Positions 52,176 through 61,276 of a DNA stretch of 64,000 nucleotides are shown here, in pieces. The position numbers and the translations under genes were made by a program. The stretch comes from Acidimicrobiaceae bacterium (GTDB lineage Bacteria; Actinomycetota; Acidimicrobiia; Acidimicrobiales; RAAP-2): positions 62,001 through 126,000 of the forward strand of contig DAHUZK010000008.1 in assembly GCA_027306605.1 (NCBI GenBank), read 5' to 3'. Numbering within the stretch: position 1 is the first letter of the stretch; each line of letters starts with the position of its first letter. Under the pieces are notes generated by a model, which saw nothing but the letters and a program-made list of their open reading frames with translations, had not been told where the DNA came from and searched no databases.

Positions 52176-53231
52176 ATGACGCCATTGGTACTGGCCGGGC
52201 CCGTCGGCCTCGTCGAGCACGACGGCGGCACGGGTCACCCCGAGCAGCCGGCGCGCCTTCGAGCGGTGATGGAGGGAGTGCGCGCGCTCGACCTGGCCGA
52301 CGCGCTGGTCGAGGTACAGGTCCGGGTGGCCACCAGCGAGGAGCTCCAGCGCGTCCACGCCTCCGAGTACCTGCTTGAGATCGAGGCCTTCTGCGCCGGC
52401 GGAGGTGGCGACCTCGACCCCGACACCTACGCCCGCCCCGACTCGTGGGATGCTGCACGCCGCGCCGCCGGGGCGGGTATCGAGGCACTGGCCGAGCTGG
52501 AGCGGATGGGCGAGGGCGTCGCTTTCGTGCCCGTACGCCCGCCGGGGCACCACGCCACCGGGGCGCGCGCCATGGGGTTCTGTCTGGTCAACAACATCGC
52601 GGTAGCTGCCGCTTCGCGCACGGCTCTCGGCGAGCGCGTCGTCGTGGTCGACTGGGACGTGCATCACGGCAACGGAACGCAAGCGATCTTTTGGGACGAC
52701 CCGGACGTGTTGTACGTCTCGACCCACCAGCATCCGCTCTACCCCGGCACCGGCAGTGCCGCTGAGGTCGGCGGCCGGAGCGCCCCGGGGCTGACGGTCA
52801 ACCTGCCCCTGCCACCGGGGGCAACCGGCGACGTCGTGCGGGCCGCGCTCGACGAGGAGGCGCGCGGGGCCATCGAGAGCTTCGCCCCCGACTGGGTGCT
52901 CGTCTCCGCCGGTTTCGACGCGCACCGGTCCGACCCGCTGAGCAACCTGCAGCTGTCCGAGGGTGACTTCGCCGAGCTTGCCAGCATCGTGCGCTCGTTC
53001 ACGCCCCGGCCGGGACGCCTGGCTCTGTTTCTCGAAGGTGGCTACGACCTCGTCGCGCTGCAGTCGTCGGTGGAATCGACGCTGGCGGCGCTGTTGGAGC
53101 TGGGCCGTCCGGGGACCGGTGGTCTGACGACGTCGGGCGGCCCGGGCCGGCGCGAGCTGCAGGCAGACCGCGCCGAGCGCCGCCGCGCTCTGGACGACCT
53201 GGACGACCTGGACGGCGGTTCTGTTCCCTGA
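52176..53231 (+). CDS. Histone deacetylase family (acetoin utilisation/AcuC-like) protein
   Basis: A zinc-dependent deacetylase of the arginase fold, 351 residues. RPPGHHATGARAMGFC holds the two histidines, VVVDWDVHHGNGTQ the Asp and His zinc ligands, GFDAHRSDPLS the third ligand Asp, and LEGGYDL the transition-state Gly-Gly-Tyr. All catalytic residues are intact. Bacterial members deacetylate acetyl-lysine proteins, acetoin-pathway enzymes or polyamines. ATG 52176. The C-terminus is charged and repetitive (LDDLDDLDGG). Confidence 0.92.
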   Translation: MTPLVLAGPVGLVEHDGGTGHPEQPARLRAVMEGVRALDLADALVEVQVRVATSEELQRVHASEYLLEIEAFCAGGGGDLDPDTYARPDSWDAARRAAGAGIEALAELERMGEGVAFVPVRPPGHHATGARAMGFCLVNNIAVAAASRTALGERVVVVDWDVHHGNGTQAIFWDDPDVLYVSTHQHPLYPGTGSAAEVGGRSAPGLTVNLPLPPGATGDVVRAALDEEARGAIESFAPDWVLVSAGFDAHRSDPLSNLQLSEGDFAELASIVRSFTPRPGRLALFLEGGYDLVALQSSVESTLAALLELGRPGTGGLTTSGGPGRRELQADRAERRRALDDLDDLDGGSVP

Positions 53232-53292
53232 GCTCACTGGGGCGCGGCGGCGAGGGCGGTCCCCGTCGCCGGGACCTCGGGAGCGGTGGCGC

Positions 53293-53739
53293 TCAGGCCC
53301 GGGAGCGGTGCACCAGGACCGGGCAGTGCGCGTGGGCGGCGCAGTGCTCGCTCACCGAGCCGAGCACCATTCCGACGAACTCGCCGTGACCCCTGCTGCC
53401 GACCACGAGGAGGTCGGCTCCCTTCGACGCCTCGACGAGCACCGGGGCGGGGTGCCCCGCGATGACGCGTGCTTGCACGGACAGGCCGGGATGGGCCGCC
53501 TGAACCGACTCGACGGCCGCGTCGAGGGACCGGCGGACGTCCGCCTCGGGATCGAAGTCCTCCGGCACGGGCATGGCCCAGCCGAGGCTCGAGGGCCACT
53601 CCCACGTCGTGACGACCTCGAGGGCGCTGTCCGTGAGTTCGGCTTGGCGGGCGGCCCAGGCGAGGGCAGCGAGCGAGGACACGGATCCGTCGACGCCGAC
53701 GACGATACGGCGGGCTCCCGGAGCAGAGGTCTCAGTCAT
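53293..53739 (-). CDS. Universal stress protein (UspA family), ATP-binding type
   Basis: A single 148-residue Usp domain. RIVVGVDGSVSSLAAL opens it, and the ATP loop GSRGHGEFVGMVLGSVSEHC gives G-2x-G-9x-G-S. HCPVLVHR ends the domain. Mycobacterial-like ATP-binding Usp proteins act in stress and dormancy; target unknown. ATG 53739. It stands alone between the deacetylase gene, which converges on it, and a small hypothetical gene. Confidence 0.92.
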   Translation of the reverse strand: MTETSAPGARRIVVGVDGSVSSLAALAWAARQAELTDSALEVVTTWEWPSSLGWAMPVPEDFDPEADVRRSLDAAVESVQAAHPGLSVQARVIAGHPAPVLVEASKGADLLVVGSRGHGEFVGMVLGSVSEHCAAHAHCPVLVHRSRA

Positions 53740-53819
53740 GCGGTGAGCCTAGACATGGTGCCGGCATCACACAGGAGGAGCCGGCGGGTCCGTTCGGCCA
53801 TCGGCCAGGACGACGGGCC

Positions 53820-54119
53820 TCAGCCGACGTCGATGCCGCGGGCACGAATGGCGTGCTCCAAGCGGGCACGTTCCCGCCACGGCTGCTCGAACCGGCTCGG
53901 ATCGGTCTCGATCCCCAGCGCGGCGGCCAGGTCGAGCAGGGCCACGTCGTAGCCGATCTGGCGTGCCAGGGTGATCGGGACGAAATCGGCGCCCTCGGGG
54001 CACAGGGCGGTCAGCTCTCCGCGGCAGCGCAGCACCTCGTCGACGGCGTCCTGCGTGCTGGCGCCGAGCTGACCGCACCGGCCATACGCGACGTCGAGCA
54101 GCTGGGTGTACATGGACAT
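53820..54119 (-). CDS. Hypothetical protein, 99 residues
   Basis: A helical protein starting at ATG 54119 (MSMYTQLLDVAYG). It contains DAVDEVLRCRGELTAL and DVALLDLAAALGIETDP, then WRERARLEHAIRARGIDVG. No family named with confidence; similar small helical proteins occur in actinobacteria. The arrangement follows the Usp gene on the same strand, but a 80-base gap and no clear overlap leave the operon link uncertain. Confidence 0.55.
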   Translation of the reverse strand: MSMYTQLLDVAYGRCGQLGASTQDAVDEVLRCRGELTALCPEGADFVPITLARQIGYDVALLDLAAALGIETDPSRFEQPWRERARLEHAIRARGIDVG

Positions 54120-54519
54120 GGCGAAACGCTCCGTCTGACCGGCCGGTGCTCGCTCGCACGACCCCGGCACCGAGGCTCAGGATGTGCCGCCCGGCCCGTG
54201 ATGGGCAGGGACCAAGGTCACAAGCCGGCGCCGGAGTGGTGGGGCCGTGACCCGGTGGGGCCACCGTGACCCGGTTGGTCCGCCGTTGTGCCGCGACCTG
54301 TCCGGAGCCGGAGACTTCCCCGGAATTGGAAAATGGCGACCGAGGGGGGTGGCCGCCATTCTCCAAGCACCGACGTCTGGGAAGAGGAGGGTGTACCGGA
54401 CATTCTGCGGGACCGCTCTTCAACGAGGGTAGAGCCGAAAGTCATTGATTGAACGGCCCTTTCGAGGGCACCACCAGGGCGGATGGCGCAATGCGGGGAG
54501 CATGAGAGAGTAGGTCCCG
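54120..54519. other. 400-base intergenic region with a long hairpin
   Basis: No gene is supported here. GGAAAATGGCG (54328-54338) and CGCCATTCTCC (54354-54364) form a long imperfect hairpin with a G-rich loop. It lies about 155 bases before the CoA-transferase gene and could be a terminator or a leader structure. The promoters of the divergent genes presumably lie in this region. Confidence 0.5.
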
Positions 54520-55821
54520 ATGCCGACCATGTGCACGGCGGCGGAGGCCGTCGCCCTGATCCGGCCGGTGGACGCCATCGGCTTCGGGCTCGGTCCCGCC
54601 AATCCGGACACGTTCCTGGCGGCGCTCGGGGCGCGGGACGACTGGCAGGATCTCCAGCTGGGTGGCGCGCTCTGCCTCAACCTGTACTCGGTCTTCACCA
54701 AGCCCGGTGTCACGTACCGCTGCGGCTTCTTCGGGCCGGCCGAGCGCCTGCTGCACGGGCAGGGACACCGGATCGAGCTCGTGCCCGGGGGATTCCGCCA
54801 GTTCGCGCCGATCCTGGCCCGCTTCGCGCCGCGGGTCATGGTGGTGCAGACCGCGCCGCCCGATGCCGAGGGGAACATGAGCCTCTCCCTTCACGTCGGG
54901 GCGACGAGACCTGAGCTCCTCCGTGCCGGCGCCGATCCCGAGCGACTGCTGATCGTCGAAGTGAACCCGCAGCTCCCCCGCACCAAGAGCCTGCCGCCGG
55001 CGTACGAGAACACGATCCCGCTCGACCTTGTCGACGTGATCGTCGAGGCGACGTCGCCTCCTTTCGCCCTACCCGAGCCGCCCACCGATTCGGTGGACGA
55101 GGCCATCGCCCGTCATGCGCTGGCATACGTACGGGAAGGTTCGACGCTCCAGACGGGAATCGGCGCCATTCCAAACATCGTGGCTTCGGAGCTCGCCCGC
55201 GGGCCTCTCGGCGGGTTCGGTGTCCACTCCGAGATGTTCACGACGGGTCTGATGAGATTGCACCAAGCGGGCAAGGTGAGCAACGACGCCAAGGGTGTGT
55301 TCGACGGGGTGTCGGTGACCACGTTCGCCCTGGGCGCGACCGAACTCTACGAATGGCTGGACGACAACGACGAGGTCGCCTTCCTCCCGGTCGAGACCGT
55401 GAACGACCCGACCGTCATCGCCGGTAACGCCAATCTGGTGTCGATCAACGGCGCCCTCGCCGTCGACCTCTATGGTCAGGTGGTGGCGGACACCGTCGAG
55501 GGCCGGCAGATCTCGGGTGTCGGCGGCCACGAAGACTTCGTGGCAGGCGCCGAGATGCATCTCGATGCGCACTCGCTCATCTGCATGCGCTCGACGGCGA
55601 TGCGCGACGGCGAAGTCGTGTCCCGAGTCCTCGGCCTTCTCCCCGAGGGTGGCGTCGTCTCGACCCCCCGCCACCACACCGGTGTGGTGGTCACCGAATA
55701 CGGCGCGGCGGAGCTGATGGGCCGCACCGTGCGCGAGCGTGCCCACCTGCTGGTCGACATCGCGCACCCCGATTTCCGGGCCCCGCTGCGCAAGGTGGCC
55801 GACACGCTCGGTTCGCGCTGA
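54520..55821 (+). CDS. Acetyl-CoA hydrolase/transferase family CoA transferase
   Basis: A 433-residue class I CoA transferase resembling 4-hydroxybutyrate or acetate CoA transferases. GIGAIPNIV is the glycine loop, the catalytic Glu is in GVHSEMFT, and VGGHEDFVAGA, RHHTGVVVTEYGAAEL are late signatures. All parts are present. It moves CoA between acetyl-CoA/succinyl-CoA and another carboxylate; the substrate is not clear. ATG 54520. No partner subunit gene is needed for this family. Confidence 0.88.
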   Translation: MPTMCTAAEAVALIRPVDAIGFGLGPANPDTFLAALGARDDWQDLQLGGALCLNLYSVFTKPGVTYRCGFFGPAERLLHGQGHRIELVPGGFRQFAPILARFAPRVMVVQTAPPDAEGNMSLSLHVGATRPELLRAGADPERLLIVEVNPQLPRTKSLPPAYENTIPLDLVDVIVEATSPPFALPEPPTDSVDEAIARHALAYVREGSTLQTGIGAIPNIVASELARGPLGGFGVHSEMFTTGLMRLHQAGKVSNDAKGVFDGVSVTTFALGATELYEWLDDNDEVAFLPVETVNDPTVIAGNANLVSINGALAVDLYGQVVADTVEGRQISGVGGHEDFVAGAEMHLDAHSLICMRSTAMRDGEVVSRVLGLLPEGGVVSTPRHHTGVVVTEYGAAELMGRTVRERAHLLVDIAHPDFRAPLRKVADTLGSR

Positions 55822-55854
55822 GTCGGGCGCCCTCCTCGCTGCTGCCCCGGTCCG

Positions 55855-57408
55855 TCAGCCCGCCGGTACGGGCGCCGGTTTGTTGGGCCATTGGCGGAAC
55901 GTTGCGCCGTGCCGCCCGATCTCCTCGATGATGGCGTCGATGTACACCAGCTTGCGGATCATGTAGGAGCGTGTCTCTTTCGGATCGAGGTACAGGTTGT
56001 ACAGACGCCCATAGCCGTAGCGCTGGACGACGCCGGTGAAGCCGCCGGGATTGTGCACGTCGGTGTCGTCATCGGAGATGGAGGACATCACGTACTTGTA
56101 CTCGCCCACCCGCAGGGCGGAATGGGTGCCGGTCAACCAGTAGTGCTGGAACTTCCGGTTGGACACCGACTCCCGGTCGTCGGGTGCGATCAGGAAGCCG
56201 AGCTGGTCGACGGCATCGATGTAGCGGTCGGTCGGTATGCGGTCGTCCGCCCCCGCCATGGAGAGACACGTGGCGAAGAGGTCGAGCAGGTGCACCAGGC
56301 CGTCACTGACCCGCCCGGGCTCGATCATGCCGGGCCAGGTCACCACGGCTGGCACCCGGACGCCGCCCTCCCAGGTGGATCCCTTGGCGCAGCGGAACGG
56401 CGTGAAGGCGGAGTCGGGCCACGTCTCCATCTCCGGCCCGTTGTCCGAGGAGATCACCACCATCGTGGTCTCGAGTTGCCCCGTCCGCTCCAGCGCGGCG
56501 ACCAGTCGACCACAGATGCTGTCGAGCTCGACGATGGCGTCCTTGTAGGGATGCCGTGCCGGCGAACGCCCGAGGAAGTCAGGGTGCGGGTAGTTGTCGA
56601 AGTGAGCCCCACGGGTGCAGTGGTAGAGGAACCATGGCTGGTCGCTTCCGGCCATCCGCTCGATGAAGCCTTCGGAGTACGCGCACCACTTGTCGTCGAG
56701 AAGAGAGAGAACCGGTATCGTCACCTCCTCCACCTCCTCGAGTGGACCGTTGCGGACAGCGTGGACGAAGCATTTGTTGAACGGGATGTTCTTGACCCAT
56801 TCGGTACGCGCCTCGCTGTAGACGACCTCGGGGAAGAAATACGGGTCCCGCCATTCCGTGTACATGTCGGACACCGAGAGGAATCCATAGAAGTCGTCGA
56901 AGCCCACGTTCTGTGGCTGACTCTCGGTGTTCTCTCCCATGTGCCACTTGCCGACGGCCTGCGTGACATACCCTGCCTCCGAGAGCAGCTGGGGGAGCGT
57001 GATCTCGCCGCTCAAGCCGCCTGGCATGCCGTACATGGGCGGAATCAGCAACCCGTGCCGCATGGGCAGGCGTCCAGTCATGATGGACGCCCGTGTGGGC
57101 GTGCACGACGGCTCGCTGTAACACGAGGTGAGCAGCAATCCCTCGCGGGCAAGGCGGTCGACGTTGGGTGTCGGCGCGCCCACTGCGACTCCGCCGCCGT
57201 AACACCCGAAGTCACCCCACCCGACGTCGTCCATCAAGATGACCACGATGTTCGGTCGCCGGCCGGAGCGGTCACGGAAGGCCTGCATCTTCTGGGCAGC
57301 CGCCTCTTCCCGGTTCGGCACCACGAAGGCGGGCTCCCGGTTTGCCGCCGGGAGGTACGTGACTCCGGTGACCGGGTCCACACCCTCCACGGGCCTCGTG
57401 TCGCTCAT
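55855..57408 (-). CDS. Sulfatase (formylglycine-dependent)
   Basis: An alkaline-phosphatase-superfamily sulfatase of 517 residues. ILMDDVGWGDFGCYGG holds the calcium-binding Asp pair, and SCTPTRASIMTGR contains the CxPxR motif whose Cys102 is converted to formylglycine. VGKWHMGE and DNGPEMETW supply later active-site residues. There is no N-terminal signal peptide, so it is probably cytoplasmic; the substrate could be an alkyl or aryl sulfate ester. ATG 57408 is preceded by AAAGGAGAGG. The esterase upstream on the same strand, 40 bases away, suggests a shared ester-degrading operon. A formylglycine-generating enzyme is not in the window. Confidence 0.92.
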   Translation of the reverse strand: MSDTRPVEGVDPVTGVTYLPAANREPAFVVPNREEAAAQKMQAFRDRSGRRPNIVVILMDDVGWGDFGCYGGGVAVGAPTPNVDRLAREGLLLTSCYSEPSCTPTRASIMTGRLPMRHGLLIPPMYGMPGGLSGEITLPQLLSEAGYVTQAVGKWHMGENTESQPQNVGFDDFYGFLSVSDMYTEWRDPYFFPEVVYSEARTEWVKNIPFNKCFVHAVRNGPLEEVEEVTIPVLSLLDDKWCAYSEGFIERMAGSDQPWFLYHCTRGAHFDNYPHPDFLGRSPARHPYKDAIVELDSICGRLVAALERTGQLETTMVVISSDNGPEMETWPDSAFTPFRCAKGSTWEGGVRVPAVVTWPGMIEPGRVSDGLVHLLDLFATCLSMAGADDRIPTDRYIDAVDQLGFLIAPDDRESVSNRKFQHYWLTGTHSALRVGEYKYVMSSISDDDTDVHNPGGFTGVVQRYGYGRLYNLYLDPKETRSYMIRKLVYIDAIIEEIGRHGATFRQWPNKPAPVPAG

Positions 57409-57448
57409 CGCCTCTCCTTTCTCTGCATGGTCGAGCATCCGGAACTCC

Positions 57449-58546
57449 TCAGCGATCGATGCCGAGGAGTTCGTGCAACGGCGCCACCGGCAAGGGCGCG
57501 TCACGCACGATGTTGTGAATGAAGGTCCGTACCCGGCGATAGACGTCCCGGCTGTCGTCCGCCCACGGCATCAGCATCTGGAAGACATGGAACATGCCTT
57601 CGTACTCGCGCGCCTCGGTCGGGATACCGGCCTCCAGCAGGCGTTGCACGTAGCGCCGGATGGGATCGCGGAACATCTCGTTGCCGCCCCAGGAGACGCA
57701 GGTGGGAGGAAAGGCGGTCAGATCAGCCGTCAGCGGCGAGACCGACGGGGTGGTGGCGTCGAAGCCATGAAGGTAGGACGCCGTCGGGATGTTCCAGGGC
57801 AGGATGTCGTGCTCTGCGTTCTCGGTGACCGAGGGCTCGTCGAGCCGCAGGTCGACCTCGGGGGAGAACAGCACCAATCCGGCAGGACGCACGGGCGCGA
57901 TGCGAGCGGGGTCGGCGAGCAACAGTGTGTTGGCCAGGCCGCCGCCACCGGAGTCGCCGGCCAGGAAGATCCGCTCACGGTCGATTCCGGCTGCGAGCAG
58001 AGCCTGGAACACGGCCGAGGCGTCCAGAGCGCCGGCCGGGAACGGGAATTCAGGAGCGAGGCGGTAGTCGGCGACGAACACCGCACACTCCGTCTCGCGA
58101 CAGACGCGGCCGGTGAAGAAGGCATACATGGTCGGTGAGGTGCCGATGTAGCCGCCGCCGTGCAGGTAGAGGATGAAGCCGACCGGCGGGACTTCACGCG
58201 GGAGGTACAGGATTCCCGGCACGCCGCCGAGGGAGGTGTGGTGCCCGTCGACTTCGAGAGTGCGCACCATCGGCGGCATGATCACCTGACAGATCTCGTC
58301 GACGACGAGTTCGAGTGAACGGAATTCCGGTATCTGCAGGGACGAGGCATAGCCCATGAAGGCCCGGATGACCTCACGCGTCACCGCGGTGCCGAGGTTG
58401 GAGAGTGGGGACGACCGGCCGGAGAACGGGTGGCGGAACGGTACCCTGGCCAGCGCCGTCGCCAGCTGTTGTGCCAGCAGGCCGATGTCGAGCGCAACGA
58501 TCGCCGCCGGTGCCGTCTTGACCTCCGGCCGGTTTCCCATCGCCAT
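57449..58546 (-). CDS. Alpha/beta hydrolase, HSL (family IV) esterase
   Basis: A carboxylesterase-type hydrolase of 365 residues. The oxyanion motif HGGGYIG is at 129-135 and the nucleophile S199 in GDSGGGGLAN, the hormone-sensitive-lipase family pattern. The acid is likely in the NEMFRDP region and the histidine in GMFHVFQML. An N-terminal extension of about 90 residues is helical (cap). It precedes the sulfatase and may share its transcript. Divergent from the cobalamin riboswitch operon. Confidence 0.88.
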   Translation of the reverse strand: MAMGNRPEVKTAPAAIVALDIGLLAQQLATALARVPFRHPFSGRSSPLSNLGTAVTREVIRAFMGYASSLQIPEFRSLELVVDEICQVIMPPMVRTLEVDGHHTSLGGVPGILYLPREVPPVGFILYLHGGGYIGTSPTMYAFFTGRVCRETECAVFVADYRLAPEFPFPAGALDASAVFQALLAAGIDRERIFLAGDSGGGGLANTLLLADPARIAPVRPAGLVLFSPEVDLRLDEPSVTENAEHDILPWNIPTASYLHGFDATTPSVSPLTADLTAFPPTCVSWGGNEMFRDPIRRYVQRLLEAGIPTEAREYEGMFHVFQMLMPWADDSRDVYRRVRTFIHNIVRDAPLPVAPLHELLGIDR

Positions 58547-58639
58547 CGCGTTCCGTGCTCCCCGCTGCCGCCGACCGGCCCGCGGCCGTCCTGTGTGACC
58601 CGGAAACTACCCGGTGCCGCCGCGGTCGCCCCGTGGTAT

Positions 58640-58815
58640 CGTCACCGCCGCCGCACGGCAGCAGTGTCGTGCGGCGGCAGCACTGCCCGAGAGGGGAAGC
58701 CGGTGAGAGTCCGGCGCTGGTCCGCAACCGTGAGTGGCTCGTCCGGAACGATGTGCCATGCAGCCGGGATGCCTCAGAGGCAGATGAGTTCCCATCAGTC
58801 GAGACACGTGGACTG
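58640..58815 (+). ncRNA. Cobalamin (B12) riboswitch
   Basis: The conserved core is unmistakable: GGGGAAGCCGGTGAGAGTCC and GGTCCGCAACCGTGA, followed by a B12-box-like CAGCCGGGATGCC near 58760. An 11-bp perfect hairpin, GCCGCCGCACG (58647-58657) with CGTGCGGCGGC (58668-58678), stands at the 5' side. The element lies about 60-120 bases before the first operon gene on the plus strand and should lower expression when adenosylcobalamin is plentiful. No terminator is obvious after it, so control may be at translation. Confidence 0.93.
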
Positions 58816-58877
58816 GGGCTCGTGTGACCCCGTATGTGATCGGAGTTCCCGGGCCGAAGTCCGGGAAGCGAGCACGC

Positions 58878-60233
58878 ATGCAGATCACCGGTCGAATCAC
58901 CAGGGGCATCGGTACCGCCCTGAGCGCCGTCGTCCTGGGCCTCCTCTTGTTGGCATCGAGTGTCGCCCTCCCACAGGCGGCACCCCTCGCCGCGGCGGCC
59001 ACCCCCACGCTGCCGCAGGCGCCGGTGGCGGTGGCAGCGGCGCAGTGGCTGGTGACCCAGCTGACGCCGGGCGGGTACATCGCGGGCAGCTCCCCGGGGA
59101 CTGCCGACTACTCGGGAACCGTCAACGCGCTCATTGCGCTGGCCGCGGCCAACACCGACATCCCGCTGGCCCGCCGCGGCCTCGCCTACATGGCGCAGCC
59201 GGCCAACACGGCGGCGTACGTGTCGGCACAGGGCAGCGACGGGCCCGGTCAGCTTTCGCTGCTCATCCTGGCCACCCACGCCCTCGGGGGTGACCCGACG
59301 GATTTCGGTGGCACGAATCTCGTGAGCCGTCTCCTGGCCACGGAGCAGACCAGTGGTCCCAATACGGGCCGCTTCGGCACCGACGCCCAGGTGCCCGACT
59401 TCGACAGCGGACCCTACGACCAGGGCCTGGCCTTGGCGGCGCTGGCCGCGGCCGGGGTGACGGCGGACGCGGCGGCGGCGGCGTGGCTCGTGCAGGCGCA
59501 ATGTCCGAACGGAGGATGGACCTCACCGGACCCCGTCGACAACCCGTGCACCGGGGACCCGGCGAAGGGTGAGGGTCCGGATACGAACACGACCGCGCTG
59601 GCGGTGGAGGGACTCGGGGCTCAGCACGCGCTCTCGCCGTCGGTGCGTTCGAGTGCACTGGCCTTCCTCGGTTCGGCGCAGAACGCGGACGGGGGCTGGG
59701 CGTACGAGCCCAATGCCCCCGACAACAAGCAGACGAGCGACCCCAACTCGACGGCGGTGGTGATCCAGGCATTGCTCGCCCTGGGCCTGTCGCCTGACGG
59801 CGCACCCTTTGCCATGGCCGGCGGACACACGCCCACCACCGCGCTCTTGTCCTTCGTGGTGTCGTCGGGCGCCGATACCGGCGCCTTCTTCTCGCCTGCC
59901 GGCAGCCCCACGGTCGGTGACCTGCTCGCGACCTACCAGGCGATCCCGGCCGCGGCGGGCTTGCCCCTGCCCTTCGGGCCCCAGGGCGCGGCCTATTGGC
60001 TCGCCTCCGCCACGGGCGGCGTCTTCTCCTTCGGGGGAGCGGCCTTCCACGGGTCGCTCGGCAACACAGTGGTGAACCGGCCCGTCGTGGGCATCGCTCC
60101 GACGCCCGACGGCGCCGGGTACTGGCTGGTGGCCTCCGACGGCGGGATCTTCTCCTTCGGCGCTGCAAGCTTCTCAGGATCGGCGTCCGCCCTCGGGGTG
60201 CGGAACGTCATCGGCATGGCGAACGCGCTCTAG
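58878..60233 (+). CDS. Secreted alpha/alpha-toroid protein, intrinsic-factor-like, with propeller-like repeats
   Basis: The start ATG 58878 gives a signal peptide (MQITGRITRGIGTALSAVVL onward, cleaved near residue 33). The next 300 residues are helix pairs of the prenyltransferase/terpenoid-cyclase toroid type: SGTVNALIALAAANTD, GPYDQGLALAALAAAG, TNTTALAVEGLGAQ and STAVVIQALLALGL, each ending a helical turn, with NGGW and DGGWAYEP loops. The alpha domain of intrinsic factor and transcobalamin has this fold. The last 75 residues hold two 'AYWLASATGGVFSFG' / 'GYWLVASDGGIFSFG' repeats, common in Acidimicrobiia surface proteins. With its cobalamin riboswitch and ECF partners it probably binds B12 outside the cell. 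GTG 58824 is an earlier start option. Confidence 0.8.
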   Translation: MQITGRITRGIGTALSAVVLGLLLLASSVALPQAAPLAAAATPTLPQAPVAVAAAQWLVTQLTPGGYIAGSSPGTADYSGTVNALIALAAANTDIPLARRGLAYMAQPANTAAYVSAQGSDGPGQLSLLILATHALGGDPTDFGGTNLVSRLLATEQTSGPNTGRFGTDAQVPDFDSGPYDQGLALAALAAAGVTADAAAAAWLVQAQCPNGGWTSPDPVDNPCTGDPAKGEGPDTNTTALAVEGLGAQHALSPSVRSSALAFLGSAQNADGGWAYEPNAPDNKQTSDPNSTAVVIQALLALGLSPDGAPFAMAGGHTPTTALLSFVVSSGADTGAFFSPAGSPTVGDLLATYQAIPAAAGLPLPFGPQGAAYWLASATGGVFSFGGAAFHGSLGNTVVNRPVVGIAPTPDGAGYWLVASDGGIFSFGAASFSGSASALGVRNVIGMANAL

Positions 60234-60236
60234 CCC

Positions 60237-61274
60237 ATGGGAGCACGTGCGCGCACCTGCCTGCTCACTGCGGGCCTGCTCACCGGAATCGTCGTCGCCG
60301 TGACGCTTCCGGGCGTGTCGACCGCCGCCACCAGCGGCGTGTGCGTGGGAGTGGTCGTCGACGACGGGGGCGGCGGGGCTCCGACTGTCCAGGCGGCCCA
60401 GGTCCCTTCGGGTGCGACCGATCTGCAGGTGCTGGCTGCGGCGGGCGACACGGCTACCCAGAACGATTCGGGGCTCGTCTGTGCCATCAACGGCGTTCCG
60501 GCGAACGGCCTGCAGAACTGCACGTCCATGTCCGGAGGGCAGTACGACTACTGGTCCTATTGGCAGGGTGATCCGACGACGAACACCTGGACCTACGCAC
60601 AGCTGGGGCCGGCGTCGCACACGGTCAGCGCGGGACAGACCTACGTCGAGGGTTGGCGCTACCAGAACCCCGGACCGGACAACGCCAGCGCGCCCAAGCC
60701 GACGGTCACGCCGGCGGCTGCCTTCGCCGCGGCCTGTCCCGGCGGGGGGACCAGCGCAGGGAGCGGTGCAGCGGGCGGCGGCTCGGCGGGCGGCGTCGCA
60801 GGGAGCGGTGCAGCGGGAGGCGGCTCGGCGGGCGGCGTCGCGGGGAGCGGTGCAGCGGGAGGCGGCGCAGCCGGCGGCGGCTCGGCGGGCGACGGCGGCA
60901 TCGGGTCCTCGCCGGCCTCCTCCCCGGGCGTGTCGGGTGCGGGCGCGACACGCCCGCCCTCGACCGTGCCGGCGAGCGCACCCTCGCCGGCCGGTGCAGG
61001 TGCTGGGACGGGTGCAGCCCATTCCGGCGGCGCACGCGCCACGACGTCGAGCGGGCCCGGCGCAGTGGGCCGGGGCCGTCCCGGTGCGACGGTGACGAGC
61101 GGTCCGCGCGCCAAGGGCTCCGAGGGCCGCACCGCCGCTGCTCTGGCCAGCTCGACACGCCACGGCGGCTCCGGAGGGGAGCCGATCCTCCCCATCGTCG
61201 TGGTGACCATGGTGATCGCGGCGATCGGCGGACTGTCGTGGTACCGGTGGCGACGCCGACCGGCGGAGGAGTGA
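60237..61274 (+). CDS. Secreted, membrane-anchored DUF4430 (transcobalamin-like C-terminal) protein
   Basis: A 345-residue surface protein. The signal peptide is residues 1-31. The next ~110 residues match DUF4430: CVGVVVDDGGG, then YDYWSYWQGDPTTNTWTYAQ and VSAGQTYVEGWRY. DUF4430 is the bacterial relative of the beta domain of intrinsic factor/transcobalamin, which closes over B12. A Gly/Ala/Ser-rich linker (about 165-300, with a 42-base tandem repeat) leads to one transmembrane helix (PIVVVTMVIAAIGGLSW) and a basic tail that would anchor it in the cytoplasmic membrane facing out. ATG 60237 is 3 bases after the toroid gene's stop. Confidence 0.85.
   Translation: MGARARTCLLTAGLLTGIVVAVTLPGVSTAATSGVCVGVVVDDGGGGAPTVQAAQVPSGATDLQVLAAAGDTATQNDSGLVCAINGVPANGLQNCTSMSGGQYDYWSYWQGDPTTNTWTYAQLGPASHTVSAGQTYVEGWRYQNPGPDNASAPKPTVTPAAAFAAACPGGGTSAGSGAAGGGSAGGVAGSGAAGGGSAGGVAGSGAAGGGAAGGGSAGDGGIGSSPASSPGVSGAGATRPPSTVPASAPSPAGAGAGTGAAHSGGARATTSSGPGAVGRGRPGATVTSGPRAKGSEGRTAAALASSTRHGGSGGEPILPIVVVTMVIAAIGGLSWYRWRRRPAEE
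60756..60881 (+). repeat. 42-base tandem repeat in the DUF4430 linker
   Basis: Unit starts at 60756, 60798 and 60840 share GCAGGGAGCGGTGCAGCGGG-like sequence with a 42-base period, encoding a GSGAAGGGSAGGVA peptide. The third copy diverges after about 25 bases. The count may vary between strains, changing linker length. Confidence 0.85.
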
Positions 61275-61276
61275 AG

